DNA of 64,000 bases, from positions 1,674,001 through 1,738,000 of the forward strand of contig NZ_JARNTX010000001.1 of assembly GCF_029433095.1 (NCBI RefSeq). Direction: 5' to 3'. The translations under genes and the position numbers were made by a program. Every line of letters starts with the position of its first letter. Position 1 is the first letter of the stretch. Below the pieces are notes generated by a model, which was not told the origin of the DNA, searched no databases, and worked only from the letters and a program-made list of their open reading frames with translations. The stretch is from Hymenobacter sp. YC55 (GTDB lineage Bacteria; Bacteroidota; Bacteroidia; Cytophagales; Hymenobacteraceae). Positions 18,347-27,220 of this stretch are shown in pieces.

Positions 18347-20854
18347 TTACCCACCGAAGCCACCGCCGCCACCTTGGGGCTGGTTCTCAATCTTCTTCGG
18401 GGGCTTATTGGACCCGAGGTACCAAGAGAAGCCTAGGTAGCCCACCCGCGACTCCCACTTGTTGTAGTAGCGGGCCCGGAAATCGGTGCCAGCATTCGTG
18501 GTGTACACTTCCGTCAGGTTGCGTTGGGTGTTAAACAAGTCGCTCACCCGCAGAGTCAGGGCGCCCCGGTCGTTGAATAGGCGCTGGCGTAGTGCTACAT
18601 CAACAGAGCCCACTGGTGCAAGGCGGCCTTGCGTGGTAATCACGGCAGCGCGGTAGTTGCCAGTTACTTGCACATCCAGCTTCGGAGTAGGCGTGAAGCT
18701 GTTCATCAGGCGGGCCGTGCCCGACACAGTGCGGCGGCTCGATTCGTTGCCCGTGGCTGCGGTTACGTTGGTTTGAAACAACGAGCCGCTGGCCGTCAGG
18801 CGCCACCAGCTGGTGAGAGGCTGGTTGTAGGACAACTCGCCTCCAAAGCTAGTTGCCTGGCCGAAGTTGTCGGCGTAGGTGGCCGTAATAACTGCGCCGT
18901 TGCCGTAGAGGCGAGTGGCCGTGGTATCTACCCGCACCAAGCGCTGAATGGCATTAGTGGTTTGCCGATAGAACACCGTGGAGTTGAGCGAAGCTTTGCC
19001 TATCGTCACCTGATGCCCTAGCTCGAAGGCATTGATGTACTCGGGTCGGAGCGTAGGGTCGCCGATACGGTAGGTGCGCTGGTCTTGGTAGAGCGGGAAA
19101 GCCAGCAACTGCATGAAGCCGGGGCGGTTGAGGCGGCGCGAGTAGCTAAGCTGTACGCGCTGGTCGGCGGTGGGCAGCGTCCGGACGACGGTAGCCGAGG
19201 GGAACAGGTTGAGGTAGTTAAGCTTGAACTTGCCAGTGCCACCTTCTACTTGGCCGCTGGTGTTGGTATATTCAGCCCGCACCCCGCCTTGCACCCGCCA
19301 TTTGCCTAGTTCGTGCTGGGTATTAACGTAGCCTGCTTGTGTGTATTCGCGGAATTCGTAGGCATACGACCGGTCGGCAATTCGCTCCACGCTCGGTCCG
19401 TCGGCGGCTTGGCGCAAGAAATCATCGGTACCGTCGTTGCGCATAATCTGTCCTTTTAAACCAGCCTCGACGCGGCTTTTGTCGCTTAGGGGATGCACAT
19501 AATCGGTCTGATAAGAAGCGGCATTGAGCGTTACGTCCAGGTCTTGCTTCCACTCGCGCAGGTCGATAGAACCTTCCGTGTTGCGCTGCCCAACCACTAC
19601 ATCGGCCAGCAAATTGGTGTACGAAACATTAGCAGTCCATTCGCGGCCCTTGTGGGCATCCCAGGTGTGGCGGTAATCCACTGAGGCCTCCGTGTTCATA
19701 ACGTCTTCCGTCACCGCGAAAGAACTGCTAATGCGGTTGGTGCCCGTGGCATCCGTCAGCGTAGCGAGTTGGTTGCCGGTGTTGAGACCTTTGTTTTTGT
19801 TAGGCTCCACCGACACAGTCAGGCTTTGCTCTGGCGAAATGGTGTAGTCGAAGCCAAGGCGGCCCGAGTGCGTTTCGTTGTGGCGGCGGTTGGTCCCGTT
19901 TTGGTCGACGCGCAGTTCCTGGCCCTCCAAAATGGTGGTTTGCTTGCTGTTCATCAAGCTCCGATACCGGTCGTCGCGGAAGTCATACGAGCCAAACCAG
20001 TTGATTTTACCGGCGCGACGGTTTAAGCTGAGGCTGGTGTTGTATTTGTCGCGGGTGCCTAGGTTTAGGGTGGCCTGGCCGTTCCAGCCGTCTTTCTTCT
20101 GCTTTTTCAGGATGATGTTGATCACCCCGCCTCCACCGGCTGCATCGTAGCGGGCCGAAGGATTGGTAACGACTTCCACCTTCTCAATGGAGCTAGCCGG
20201 AATTTGTTCTAGCCGGTTGCCTCCCGTTGCCGTGTTGGTGGGCTTGCCATCGATAAGAATGGTGATGTTGCTGCTGCCCCGCATGCTCACTGTTCCGTCG
20301 GGCGATACGGCTACCGAAGGCACATTTTGCAGCACATTTACGGCCGTACCGCCTACGCTGCTTAAATCCTTTTCTACGTTGATTACCTTCTTATCAAGGC
20401 TTTCCTCTACAGTAGCCCGCTCGCCCTGCACCGTCACGCCAGCTAGTTGGGTGGCCGTAGGAGCAAGTTTCAGGGCGCCGAGCCGAGCCGCAGGAGCGGT
20501 TCCGGTAAGCGTAACCAATTGGCGCAGGGGTTTGTAACCAAGAACAGTAGCCTTCAGCATATACTGCCCGGCTGCTACTTTCGCCAACTCGAAGGCCCCG
20601 TTGTCTGCGGTTTGGGCTCCGGCTACAAAACTGCTGTCGCCGTGTGCTTGCAGTAGCACCACGCTGGCGAAAGAAAGCGGCTGTCCGGTTTTCTGGTCGA
20701 GCAAAGTACCCGAAACAGAGCCGGTAGTAGTGCCAACCGCCACCTTAGTAGATGCCACGTTCTGAGCGCGCAGTTCCAGAGCAGAGAGGCTAAGTGCAGA
20801 CATAGTGAGGAGGCCCAGGCACCGGAGTGCATGGTTGGTAGGAGAGGAAGTCAT
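18347..20854 (-). CDS. Outer-membrane beta-barrel receptor (TonB-dependent-receptor-like)
   Basis: The 835-residue protein has a signal peptide (to about residue 30, ALELRAQ). An N-terminal carboxypeptidase-regulatory-like domain covers about residues 45-115. A plug domain follows (VINVEKDLSSVGGTAVNVLQ, PSVAVSPDGTVSMRG, ILIDGKPT, PASSIEKVEVVTNPSARYDA), then a long barrel of the OMP_b-brl_3 type. The plug motif VNVLQNVPSV...MRGSS is that of Bacteroidota receptors, which import bulky nutrients or metal complexes. No TonB box could be pinned down. A Gly-rich tail (QGGGGGFGG) ends it. No SusD partner lies beside it, so polysaccharide uptake is less likely than metal, peptide or unknown ligand. 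Confidence 0.85.
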   Translation of the reverse strand: MTSSPTNHALRCLGLLTMSALSLSALELRAQNVASTKVAVGTTTGSVSGTLLDQKTGQPLSFASVVLLQAHGDSSFVAGAQTADNGAFELAKVAAGQYMLKATVLGYKPLRQLVTLTGTAPAARLGALKLAPTATQLAGVTVQGERATVEESLDKKVINVEKDLSSVGGTAVNVLQNVPSVAVSPDGTVSMRGSSNITILIDGKPTNTATGGNRLEQIPASSIEKVEVVTNPSARYDAAGGGGVINIILKKQKKDGWNGQATLNLGTRDKYNTSLSLNRRAGKINWFGSYDFRDDRYRSLMNSKQTTILEGQELRVDQNGTNRRHNETHSGRLGFDYTISPEQSLTVSVEPNKNKGLNTGNQLATLTDATGTNRISSSFAVTEDVMNTEASVDYRHTWDAHKGREWTANVSYTNLLADVVVGQRNTEGSIDLREWKQDLDVTLNAASYQTDYVHPLSDKSRVEAGLKGQIMRNDGTDDFLRQAADGPSVERIADRSYAYEFREYTQAGYVNTQHELGKWRVQGGVRAEYTNTSGQVEGGTGKFKLNYLNLFPSATVVRTLPTADQRVQLSYSRRLNRPGFMQLLAFPLYQDQRTYRIGDPTLRPEYINAFELGHQVTIGKASLNSTVFYRQTTNAIQRLVRVDTTATRLYGNGAVITATYADNFGQATSFGGELSYNQPLTSWWRLTASGSLFQTNVTAATGNESSRRTVSGTARLMNSFTPTPKLDVQVTGNYRAAVITTQGRLAPVGSVDVALRQRLFNDRGALTLRVSDLFNTQRNLTEVYTTNAGTDFRARYYNKWESRVGYLGFSWYLGSNKPPKKIENQPQGGGGGFGG

Positions 20855-21007
20855 CGGAAGTGGTGAGTAGAATGGAACGAATCAGGCAATGAAGTGCCGT
20901 TCCAGGCGGCCGCGGCTCCGCTAGGTGGCTAATTGCAGAAATTCAAGCACAGTGAAGAAGGATGCATTTGGCACGAAGCCAGGCATCAAGCGGCCGAAAC
21001 ACGGTAA

Positions 21008-21096
21008 GCGGCGGAGTGAAACAACTGTTTCTCTCGGGCCGCCTGGCAACCCACCCGATTGGTGAGCTGGTGTCCGGCGTCTGCTGCGGTGGCACC
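21008..21096 (-). ncRNA. Possible structured leader of the receptor mRNA
   Basis: Three consecutive hairpins can be drawn: 21008-21042 (13 paired bases in blocks of 5, 3 and 5 around AACT), 21052-21064 (CACC/GGTG), and 21069-21096 (GGTGTCC with GGCACC, one bulge). They lie 155-245 bp upstream of the minus-strand receptor start, in a GC-rich island within AT-rich DNA. I cannot match it to a named riboswitch class. Confidence 0.35.
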
Positions 21097-21949
21097 CCGG
21101 TAGAGGCCAGTGGCGCGGCAGAGAGATTATCTACTTAATGATCCAAAGGTAACAGAAGGTACTATGTGACGCAAGGTACCTTCGATAAATAATTTTTGAA
21201 GCTGACAAAATGTGGTCCTAGAATTTGAACTATACAGCTTACCCATGGCGTTCTATGCCTCTTCTAGCCCTAGTGAATAGCATTCCTTTAAAATATCGAA
21301 GAGCGAAATAATTTGCTTTTCCTATTTAGCTAAGACGATTCTCGCTTACTATTCCTCTGAAATCTTATCCATAATTCAAGGCTCGCCAGATGTGCGTCAC
21401 CCCAAAGTGTTGCCCAAACTTCAGCCATAGTACACGGCCATTTCACTCTTACCTTATCAGAGTGCGGGCAATATGCTCCTCGTTAAGCCTCGATATATAC
21501 AGTGAACTGCTCTCTCGTTCATCTATACACGAGCTATCCGCTACGGCACATGTGCTAAGTAGAGCGCTTGCAGCGGGCTGCTGAAGAAGTAACTCCTTGA
21601 ACAATGACGCTCAGAAGTGTTAATACCTGACTAAGGCTCCGACTCCCTTTGCCTTGATGCTCTATTTAGCTATAAACAATAGCGAGATGCACTGGCCGGA
21701 CGTAACTAAAGTGGAAGCAGTCGTAGCAGCACAATAGAAAGTAACCAAGGCCAGTGTTGATGGAAGTTGTATTTGGAGGCTGGCAGTAAAGTGCGTTACC
21801 GTGCTTCTACCTTATAATAAAGCAACTGTTAAGGCATTTTTGTCGGGATTCTCTTCTGCCAAGAAGATAATTTTTCAAATGCCCGAATTTTTTTTGTAGC
21901 CTCCCACGCATGAGCTTCTAAGTCAATCGAGGCTCGAAGCTTCAAAATA

Positions 21950-22098
21950 TAGGTAAATTTATAATTTTTTATAAGCAGAGTTATTGAATCTGCTATGGAT
22001 TGGCCCGAAATATGTAGGTAAAGGTAACTGTGAGGTTGAAAGATAAAAATGCTGCCCTTGCGTGCTGTTAGGGTATTCTAGGTAAATGTTTACCTTTG
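21950..22098 (+). promoter_or_regulatory. Three TAGGTAAA repeats and a -7 box upstream of the GH43 gene
   Basis: TAGGTAAA occurs at 21950, 22015 and 22079, i.e. 65 and 64 bp apart. The third copy leads into a perfect 14-bp palindrome (GGTAAATGTTTACC, 22081-22094). The palindrome overlaps TACCTTTG at 22091-22098, which fits the Bacteroidota -7 consensus TAnnTTTG. A good -33 TTG at the right spacing is not seen. The block lies about 300 bp upstream of the glycosidase start. Confidence 0.45.
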
Positions 22099-22177
22099 AA
22101 TTACGAAACAGTGTTGTTGGAAACAGAAGCGCGGAAGTTGATGATGTGTATTAAGAACTCTGGAAAAATCTAACTTT

Positions 22178-22336
22178 ATGAATCTTACAACAGATAGATC
22201 TTTTCAGGGAACTGAAATCAACTGGAATGCCTTTACCAGCGTCAATGAATTTCTAGTTCTAGCTCTTCCCAACGGTATTTCTCTGTTAACTCCCGCTCTC
22301 GAACTTGTGTGGACCCCGACCGTTGGGTTAGCATAA
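22178..22336 (+). CDS. Possible 52-residue leader peptide or spurious small ORF
   Basis: An ATG-started frame of 52 codons lies 58 bp upstream of the GH43 gene and downstream of the possible promoter at 22091. The peptide has no recognisable family and no signal peptide. It is listed because it fills the only gap between a candidate promoter and the glycosidase. It may be only an untranslated leader. Confidence 0.2.
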   Translation: MNLTTDRSFQGTEINWNAFTSVNEFLVLALPNGISLLTPALELVWTPTVGLA

Positions 22337-22394
22337 CACCCCGACTATTTCATAAAGATCTGGCTGCGAACTACTCTAGCGGCTTATTCTTTCA

Positions 22395-24044
22395 TTGCTG
22401 CCTAGCACTTCTCTCTCTTTTCACTCTTTGTTCTCTTCTGTTGTGTCTTTCGAAGTAGAAACACCAGCTCAGATCGTAACGCCTGCCACTTCTCTTTCAA
22501 CGGATTGTGCGCCCGTTACCGCTACCAACACGGCCATTAGTGCGGCGCCTGCTGTTGAAACAGCGCCCGTTACTTCCTACGCCAACGTTGTATTGCCCGG
22601 TGATTTTCCCGACCCGACTATTGCCAAAATTGGGGATACCTATTGGGCTAGCGCCACTTCGGCGGAGTGGGGACCCGTATTCCCACTCTTCAAATCCACC
22701 AATTTGGTGGACTGGCAGCTAGTTAGCCACGTTTTTCCAACCAATGATTCGCTGCCAGAGTGGACGGAAGCCAACTTTTGGGCTCCCGAGATTTTTCACG
22801 AGAACGGCAAAACATACGTTTATTATACTGCCCGCAAGAAAGGCGGCCCGTTGGCTATAGGTGTAGCCAGCGCCGACGATCCAGCCGGCCCTTATACCGA
22901 CCACGGCCCATTAGTAGCGCAGCGGTACGGCTCCATCGACGGCTTCCCGATGCGCGACGAGAAGGGCGACTTGTACTTGGTGTGGAAAGAAGACGGTAAC
23001 GCATACAAGAAGCCTACCCCGATCTGGGCGCAGCGTATCAACGCCACGCACACCAAGCTAGTGGGTAAGAAAGTGGAGTTGTTCCGCAACGACGCTCCGT
23101 GGGAAGGCTGCTTGGTAGAAGGCTCTGCCATTGTGCGCCACAACAATTACTTCTACATGTTCTATGCTGGCAATGGCTGCTGCGGTAAGTGCTGCACCTA
23201 TGCTACCGGCGTGGCTCGTGCCGAAAGCCTGCTAGGCCCTTGGGAGAAGTGCCCTGAAAACCCGATTCTCAAGAAGAACACCACTTGGAAGTGCCCCGGG
23301 CACGGTACGGTAGCCGAGTTCGAAGGCCGCTGGTTCTTGCTGCACCACGCGTACCATGTGCAGAGCCACGAGTTTGTGGGTCGGCAAGGTATCTTGAGCG
23401 AGTTCACTTGGAACGAGGAAGGCTGGCCTGAGTTTGAAGGCAAAAGCCCACAGGCAGCCCCGTTGCACGACGTAAGCATCCTGAACGTAACCGACAACTT
23501 CGAGGGTAACTGCTTAGCAGGTACTTGGCAGTGGCCAATCGGGCGTGAGCCTGAAGTAGGCGTGAGCGACGGGCAACTGCTGCTCACCGCTAGCCCAACC
23601 GGCATGGGTTCTATTGTTGCACAGCGCACATTTACGGCCACTTATAAGGTAACTACCGCCGTGGAGCTAAGCTCACTTGAGCCTGCTACTTTCGCTGGTC
23701 TATCGGCCATTGGTGACCCAAACAACGCCTTGGCTCTGGTAGTTGGTGACGGTACGCTGCAAGTGTGGTCGGTGAAAGGTGGTAAGCACGAAAGCATCAC
23801 CAAGATTGATCTGCCAACCGGCAAAACCGTCAATCTGCGTCTGGAGTCGTGGGGCGGCCAGCGCTTCCGCTTCACTTACAACGTGGACGGTAGCTCTTGG
23901 CAGCCGGTTGTACTCGACAGCTTCGCGCTCAACGGTACGTATCTGCCACCTTGGGACCGGGGTATCCGGGTGGGCTTGTTGGCACAAGGTCCTGCTACTT
24001 CTACTGTGGCCTTCAACCAGTTTACCATTCGTAACCAGCGGTAG
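22395..24044 (+). CDS. Glycoside hydrolase family 43 (arabinofuranosidase/xylosidase-type)
   Basis: The 549-residue protein is a five-bladed beta-propeller hydrolase acting on arabinose- or xylose-containing plant glycans. The catalytic triad fits GH43: general base Asp in GDFPDPTI (D73), pKa-modulating Asp in SIDGFPMRD (D182) and acid Glu in LVEGSAIV (E242). A Cys-rich loop GNGCCGKCCTYATGVAR follows near 260. The last 190 residues form a second beta-sandwich (GH43 C2/concanavalin-like). No ATG precedes the catalytic domain; an in-frame stop at 22377 leaves TTG at 22395. The first 60 residues are Thr/Ala/Val-rich and not a convincing signal peptide. No sus genes are adjacent. Confidence 0.85.
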   Translation: MLPSTSLSFHSLFSSVVSFEVETPAQIVTPATSLSTDCAPVTATNTAISAAPAVETAPVTSYANVVLPGDFPDPTIAKIGDTYWASATSAEWGPVFPLFKSTNLVDWQLVSHVFPTNDSLPEWTEANFWAPEIFHENGKTYVYYTARKKGGPLAIGVASADDPAGPYTDHGPLVAQRYGSIDGFPMRDEKGDLYLVWKEDGNAYKKPTPIWAQRINATHTKLVGKKVELFRNDAPWEGCLVEGSAIVRHNNYFYMFYAGNGCCGKCCTYATGVARAESLLGPWEKCPENPILKKNTTWKCPGHGTVAEFEGRWFLLHHAYHVQSHEFVGRQGILSEFTWNEEGWPEFEGKSPQAAPLHDVSILNVTDNFEGNCLAGTWQWPIGREPEVGVSDGQLLLTASPTGMGSIVAQRTFTATYKVTTAVELSSLEPATFAGLSAIGDPNNALALVVGDGTLQVWSVKGGKHESITKIDLPTGKTVNLRLESWGGQRFRFTYNVDGSSWQPVVLDSFALNGTYLPPWDRGIRVGLLAQGPATSTVAFNQFTIRNQR

Positions 24045-24103
24045 CCTAAGTAAGCGAGTAGCCAAGCTTCGGCTAGGTTCTTAGTAAGCTTACTAACTAC
24101 ATA

Positions 24104-24145
24104 AACAACAAAGCCCGGTCACTTAGGTGACTGGGCTTTGTTGTT
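24104..24145. terminator. Bidirectional terminator after the GH43 gene
   Basis: A 19-bp stem (AACAACAAAGCCCGGTCAC at 24104-24122 with 24127-24145, one G-T pair) around a 4-nt loop TTAG. The T-rich side suits the plus strand. Confidence 0.88.
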
Positions 24146-24161
24146 TTCCAGCTTTTCACTT

Positions 24162-24188
24162 TCGAACACTCTGTCCATAAATGGACAT
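24162..24188 (+). promoter_or_regulatory. Palindromic enhancer-like site (UAS copy 1) of the efflux operon
   Basis: TCGAACACTC is followed by the perfect palindrome TGTCCATAAATGGACA (24172-24187) and T. The same arrangement (TCGAACACTC-TGTCC-N6-GGACAT) recurs at 27221-27247. The palindrome centre is 75 bp from the GG of the sigma-54 -24 element downstream, a usual distance for an NtrC-type activator site. The likely binder is the activator encoded at 31855 (inference). Confidence 0.75.
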
Positions 24189-24252
24189 GTTTCTTGATTG
24201 CTACAAAGGTAAGACTGATTGCAAAGCATTGAAAATGAAAACTTTGTAATAA

Positions 24253-24269
24253 TGGCACATCCCTTGGCT
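24253..24269 (+). promoter_or_regulatory. Sigma-54 (-24/-12) promoter of the adaptor-tolC unit
   Basis: TGGCAC at 24253-24258, five bases, then TTGG at 24264-24267 followed by CT. This fits TGGCAC-N5-TTGC except that the last position of the -12 box is G. The core sits in TAATAATGGCAC, identical to the second promoter at 27306-27317. The adaptor ATG is 36 bp downstream. Confidence 0.78.
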
Positions 24270-24304
24270 GACAGAAGAGGAAACCTTTCCTCTCCTGTAC
24301 GAAA

Positions 24305-25552
24305 ATGGACAGAGCAATTTCAACTTCTACTTTACAGCGCCGCCAACGTCGCAACTGGTTTATCGGAAGCGGCATAGTCTTTTTGTTGGTAGCGGGGCTG
24401 CTGGCTTTTCGGGGAGCCCTAAAGCCAAGTCTAAAGCGCAGCGCCATCCTTACCGCTACCACCGAGACTGGGGATGTGGAAGCGGCCCTCACCGCCTCGG
24501 GGCTCATTATTCCGGCTTACGAAGCTGTGATTACCAGTCCCATCCAAAGCACTATTCGGCGGGTAGCTGTGGCCGTGGGCAGCAAGGTGCAACCCGGCCA
24601 AACTATCCTGGAACTGGACAAGGAACTGACCACTTCAGCGCTAGCCAAGCTCCAAGACGAGCAGCAGCAAAACCGCATCAAGAACAGCCAGCTACAACTA
24701 ACCCTGGAAAAGGCCCTAAACGACCTTCGCTCCCAGGAACAGGTACAGCAGGTGAAAGTCCGTAGCCTGCAGTCGACGCTGCGCGACGAGCAATATCTGC
24801 TAAAGATTGGAGGTGGCACCTCCGAAAGCGTGCGTCAGGCCGAGCTAAACTTGAAAGTTGCGCAGCTAGAACTACAGCGCCTAGGAGAGCAAATCCGCAA
24901 CCAGCGAGCCGCCAATGCCGCGGATGTGCGGGAATTAGGCTTCACCATGCAGATTCAGGACCGTAGCATTGCGGAACTCGCCAGCAAACTTGCGCAAGCC
25001 AACATCAGCAGCCAACAAGCAGGCGTGCTTACGTGGGTGAATGAAGACCTGGGTACCACCGTGCAGGCCGGCGACGCCCTAGCGCGGATAGCCGACCTGA
25101 GCCGGTTTCGAGTGCGCGCCACCATTTCCGATAATTACGCCGATGCCCTCCACCTCGGCGACCCAGTAGTGGTTCGCATCAATGATACCGACCTGCGCGG
25201 CACCATCAGCACCATTAGTCCGGCCGTGGACAAAGGCGTGGTTTCTTTCTATGCCTCGTTGGTGAAAGACCACCATCCGGGGCTGCGTTCCAACTTGCGG
25301 GCCGATGTATTCGTGGTGACCAAGGCGCATCATAATGTAGTGCGAGTTAAGAACGGTCCCTTCTACCAAGGCGGCAAAGAGCAGCCGGTATTCGTGGTGC
25401 GCGACGGCAAGCTACTACGGCGTACGGTGCAGTTTGGCGACAGCAATTTCGACTTCGTGGAAGTGAAAAGTGGCCTGCGAGCCGGCGAAGAAATAGTGGT
25501 GTCCGACATGAAGGACTACCTCGACACTCCCGAATTCACCCTCAACGACTAA
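24305..25552 (+). CDS. Efflux periplasmic adaptor (HlyD/MacA-like membrane fusion protein)
   Basis: The 415-residue protein bridges an inner-membrane ABC pump and a TolC-type channel. One N-terminal membrane anchor (residues about 18-37, WFIGSGIVFLLVAGLLAF) is followed by the barrel-sandwich half-motif (IQSTIRRVAVAVGSKVQPGQ), a long alpha-hairpin coiled coil (about 105-240), the second half-motif (VLTWVNEDLGTTVQAGD), a beta-barrel (RFRVRATISDNYADAL) and a membrane-proximal domain. It lies 7 bp before the tolC-like gene, so the two form one unit driven by the sigma-54 promoter at 24253. Specificity for macrolides, peptides or lipids cannot be read from the sequence. Confidence 0.9.
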   Translation: MDRAISTSTLQRRQRRNWFIGSGIVFLLVAGLLAFRGALKPSLKRSAILTATTETGDVEAALTASGLIIPAYEAVITSPIQSTIRRVAVAVGSKVQPGQTILELDKELTTSALAKLQDEQQQNRIKNSQLQLTLEKALNDLRSQEQVQQVKVRSLQSTLRDEQYLLKIGGGTSESVRQAELNLKVAQLELQRLGEQIRNQRAANAADVRELGFTMQIQDRSIAELASKLAQANISSQQAGVLTWVNEDLGTTVQAGDALARIADLSRFRVRATISDNYADALHLGDPVVVRINDTDLRGTISTISPAVDKGVVSFYASLVKDHHPGLRSNLRADVFVVTKAHHNVVRVKNGPFYQGGKEQPVFVVRDGKLLRRTVQFGDSNFDFVEVKSGLRAGEEIVVSDMKDYLDTPEFTLND

Positions 25553-25559
25553 GCGGCTC

Positions 25560-27005
25560 ATGAAACGGATACTTACATTTCTGTTGCTGGCCGGGGGGAG
25601 TGCCGCGGCCCAAGTCCCAACCACCACGAAGACACTGGATGAAGTTATAGAACTGGCGCTAAACCAGTCGGCGGTGGCCAAGCAAACCCAAACCACCCGC
25701 GACCAAAGCTACTGGCAGTGGCGCACTTACCAGGCCAACTACAAACCGCAGCTAGGCTTGCAAGGTACTTTGCCAGATTTCAGCCGTGCCGTTACGCCCG
25801 TAGTGCAGCCCGATGGTACCACTGACTTCCGGGCCGTACGCATCAACAATTCTAACTTGGCCATGACGGTAAGCCAGAACATTGGCCTGACGGGTGGCCA
25901 AGTATTTGTCGCCTCCGAAGTGCAGCGTTTCGATGATTTCAATGGCCGCTTGAAGCGCTACAACAATCAGCCCGTTAGCATTGGGCTGACGCAGCCACTT
26001 GGTAAGTTCAACAGCTTGCGTTGGGCCAACCGCATTGAGCCTTTGCGCTACCAGGAAAGCCAGCGGGTATACGTGGAGGAGCGCGAAGGCATAGCGCAGC
26101 GCATTACAGAACTATATTTTGATGTACTGCAACAGCAAGTGAATGCTCAAGTAGCCAGCCAAAACGTGCGTGCCAACGAGGAACTGTTGCGGCTCGGCAA
26201 GGAGCGCCACCAGCTAGGCTACCTCTCGCAAAGCGACTTGCTGCGGCTGGAACTGAACCTGCTGAATGCCCGCCAAGCCATGGCGCAAGGCCAACTCGAT
26301 GCCCAGAACGCGGCCGTAAGCTTGCAGAGCTACACAGGCTTGCGGGCAGAAACCCTGCAACTTGCCGTGCCCGTTGCGGCACCGCGCTTGGTGGTGCCTG
26401 CCGAATTGGCGCTAGCCCAGGCCCGCCAAAACCGAAGCGTGGTGCTTGGCTTCCGCCGCCGGCTGCTACAGGCAGAGCGAGAAGTGGCCTTGGCCCGCGG
26501 TACTACAGGTTTTCAAGCCACGCTGTCGGCCAACCTGGGCTACGTAAACCAGGCCAGTAACCTTTGGGATACGTACGCGGCCTTGCAAAACCAGCAACAG
26601 GTGCAACTCACTTTCTCGCTGCCGCTCGTGGACTGGGGCAAGCAGCGGTCCGTTATAAAAACGGCGGAGCTAACCCGCCGCCAAGTGCAGAACGATGTTG
26701 CGCAGGAAGAGCTTAGCTTAGAGCAGAGCGTGCAGGTGCAGGCCACCCAAATCAATACGCTGAGCGAGCAGCTAGCCCTGGCCAGCCATGCCGATTCGCT
26801 GGCTCAGCAACGCTACAATATTGCGCAGGCCACCTATAAAGTAGGCCGCATCAGCCTCACCGACCTTACTATTGCTTCCGCCGAAAAAGATCAGGCCCGC
26901 CGTACTTACATTCTAGCCCTGCGCGCCGCTTGGGTGGCGCACTACCGCCTGCGTGCGCTCACTCTCTATGATTTCGAACGACAAATACCGTTGGCAGCAA
27001 AGTAG
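25560..27005 (+). CDS. TolC-family outer-membrane efflux protein
   Basis: The 481-residue protein forms the outer-membrane exit duct. A signal peptide (MKRILTFLLLAGGSAAAQ) is followed by two outer-membrane-efflux repeats rich in long helices, e.g. YFDVLQQQVNAQVASQNV, ARQAMAQGQLDAQNA, QQRYNIAQATYKVGRIS and LTIASAEKDQARRTYI. Length is normal for TolC homologues. It starts 7 bp after the adaptor stop and the pair shares one promoter. A hairpin at 27047-27081 ends the unit. Its partner pump is almost certainly the ABC system encoded just downstream. Confidence 0.9.
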   Translation: MKRILTFLLLAGGSAAAQVPTTTKTLDEVIELALNQSAVAKQTQTTRDQSYWQWRTYQANYKPQLGLQGTLPDFSRAVTPVVQPDGTTDFRAVRINNSNLAMTVSQNIGLTGGQVFVASEVQRFDDFNGRLKRYNNQPVSIGLTQPLGKFNSLRWANRIEPLRYQESQRVYVEEREGIAQRITELYFDVLQQQVNAQVASQNVRANEELLRLGKERHQLGYLSQSDLLRLELNLLNARQAMAQGQLDAQNAAVSLQSYTGLRAETLQLAVPVAAPRLVVPAELALAQARQNRSVVLGFRRRLLQAEREVALARGTTGFQATLSANLGYVNQASNLWDTYAALQNQQQVQLTFSLPLVDWGKQRSVIKTAELTRRQVQNDVAQEELSLEQSVQVQATQINTLSEQLALASHADSLAQQRYNIAQATYKVGRISLTDLTIASAEKDQARRTYILALRAAWVAHYRLRALTLYDFERQIPLAAK

Positions 27006-27046
27006 GGAGCAGGAAGCCTGACACTTCTATAGCCTTCAACTAAGTT

Positions 27047-27081
27047 AAACCGCGCCGTAGCACCAGCCTACGACGCGGTTT
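27047..27081 (+). terminator. Terminator after the tolC-like gene
   Basis: Stem AAACCGCGCCGTAG (27047-27060) with CTACGACGCGGTTT (27068-27081), 13 of 14 paired, 7-nt loop, followed by TTTTA a few bases later. It separates the two sigma-54 units. Confidence 0.75.
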
Positions 27082-27220
27082 GGCTTTTAGCGGGCTGCTC
27101 CGGCAGGATAGTAGCAAAGCGGTGCTGGCAAAGTTGCTGCAAGCAAAAAGAGTGTGCCTCGGCTCCACTCAACATGACTGGTGTATAGGATAAACTCTTA
27201 TGTCCACTCCCAATGCATTA

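Larger units (their letters stand above)
20855..22177. other. Long gene-poor intergenic region
   Basis: No convincing gene is seen in about 1.3 kb. The left 300 bp are GC-rich and carry stacked hairpins that would lie in the receptor mRNA leader (separate entry). The remainder is AT-rich and carries three TAGGTAAA copies 64-65 bp apart near the right end (separate entry). Short open frames occur but have no recognisable family or codon usage support. Confidence 0.6.

Noticed and set aside
20985..21125. Assignment of the receptor leader to a cobalamin, SAM or TPP riboswitch
   Set aside because: Single conserved-looking words (GCCACTG on one strand, TGGCAACC on the other) occur, but the order of the other required elements is missing, so no class was named.
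21390..21584. A 64-codon frame in the gene-poor region upstream of GH43
   Set aside because: Random-looking composition and no conserved pattern; not supported as a gene.
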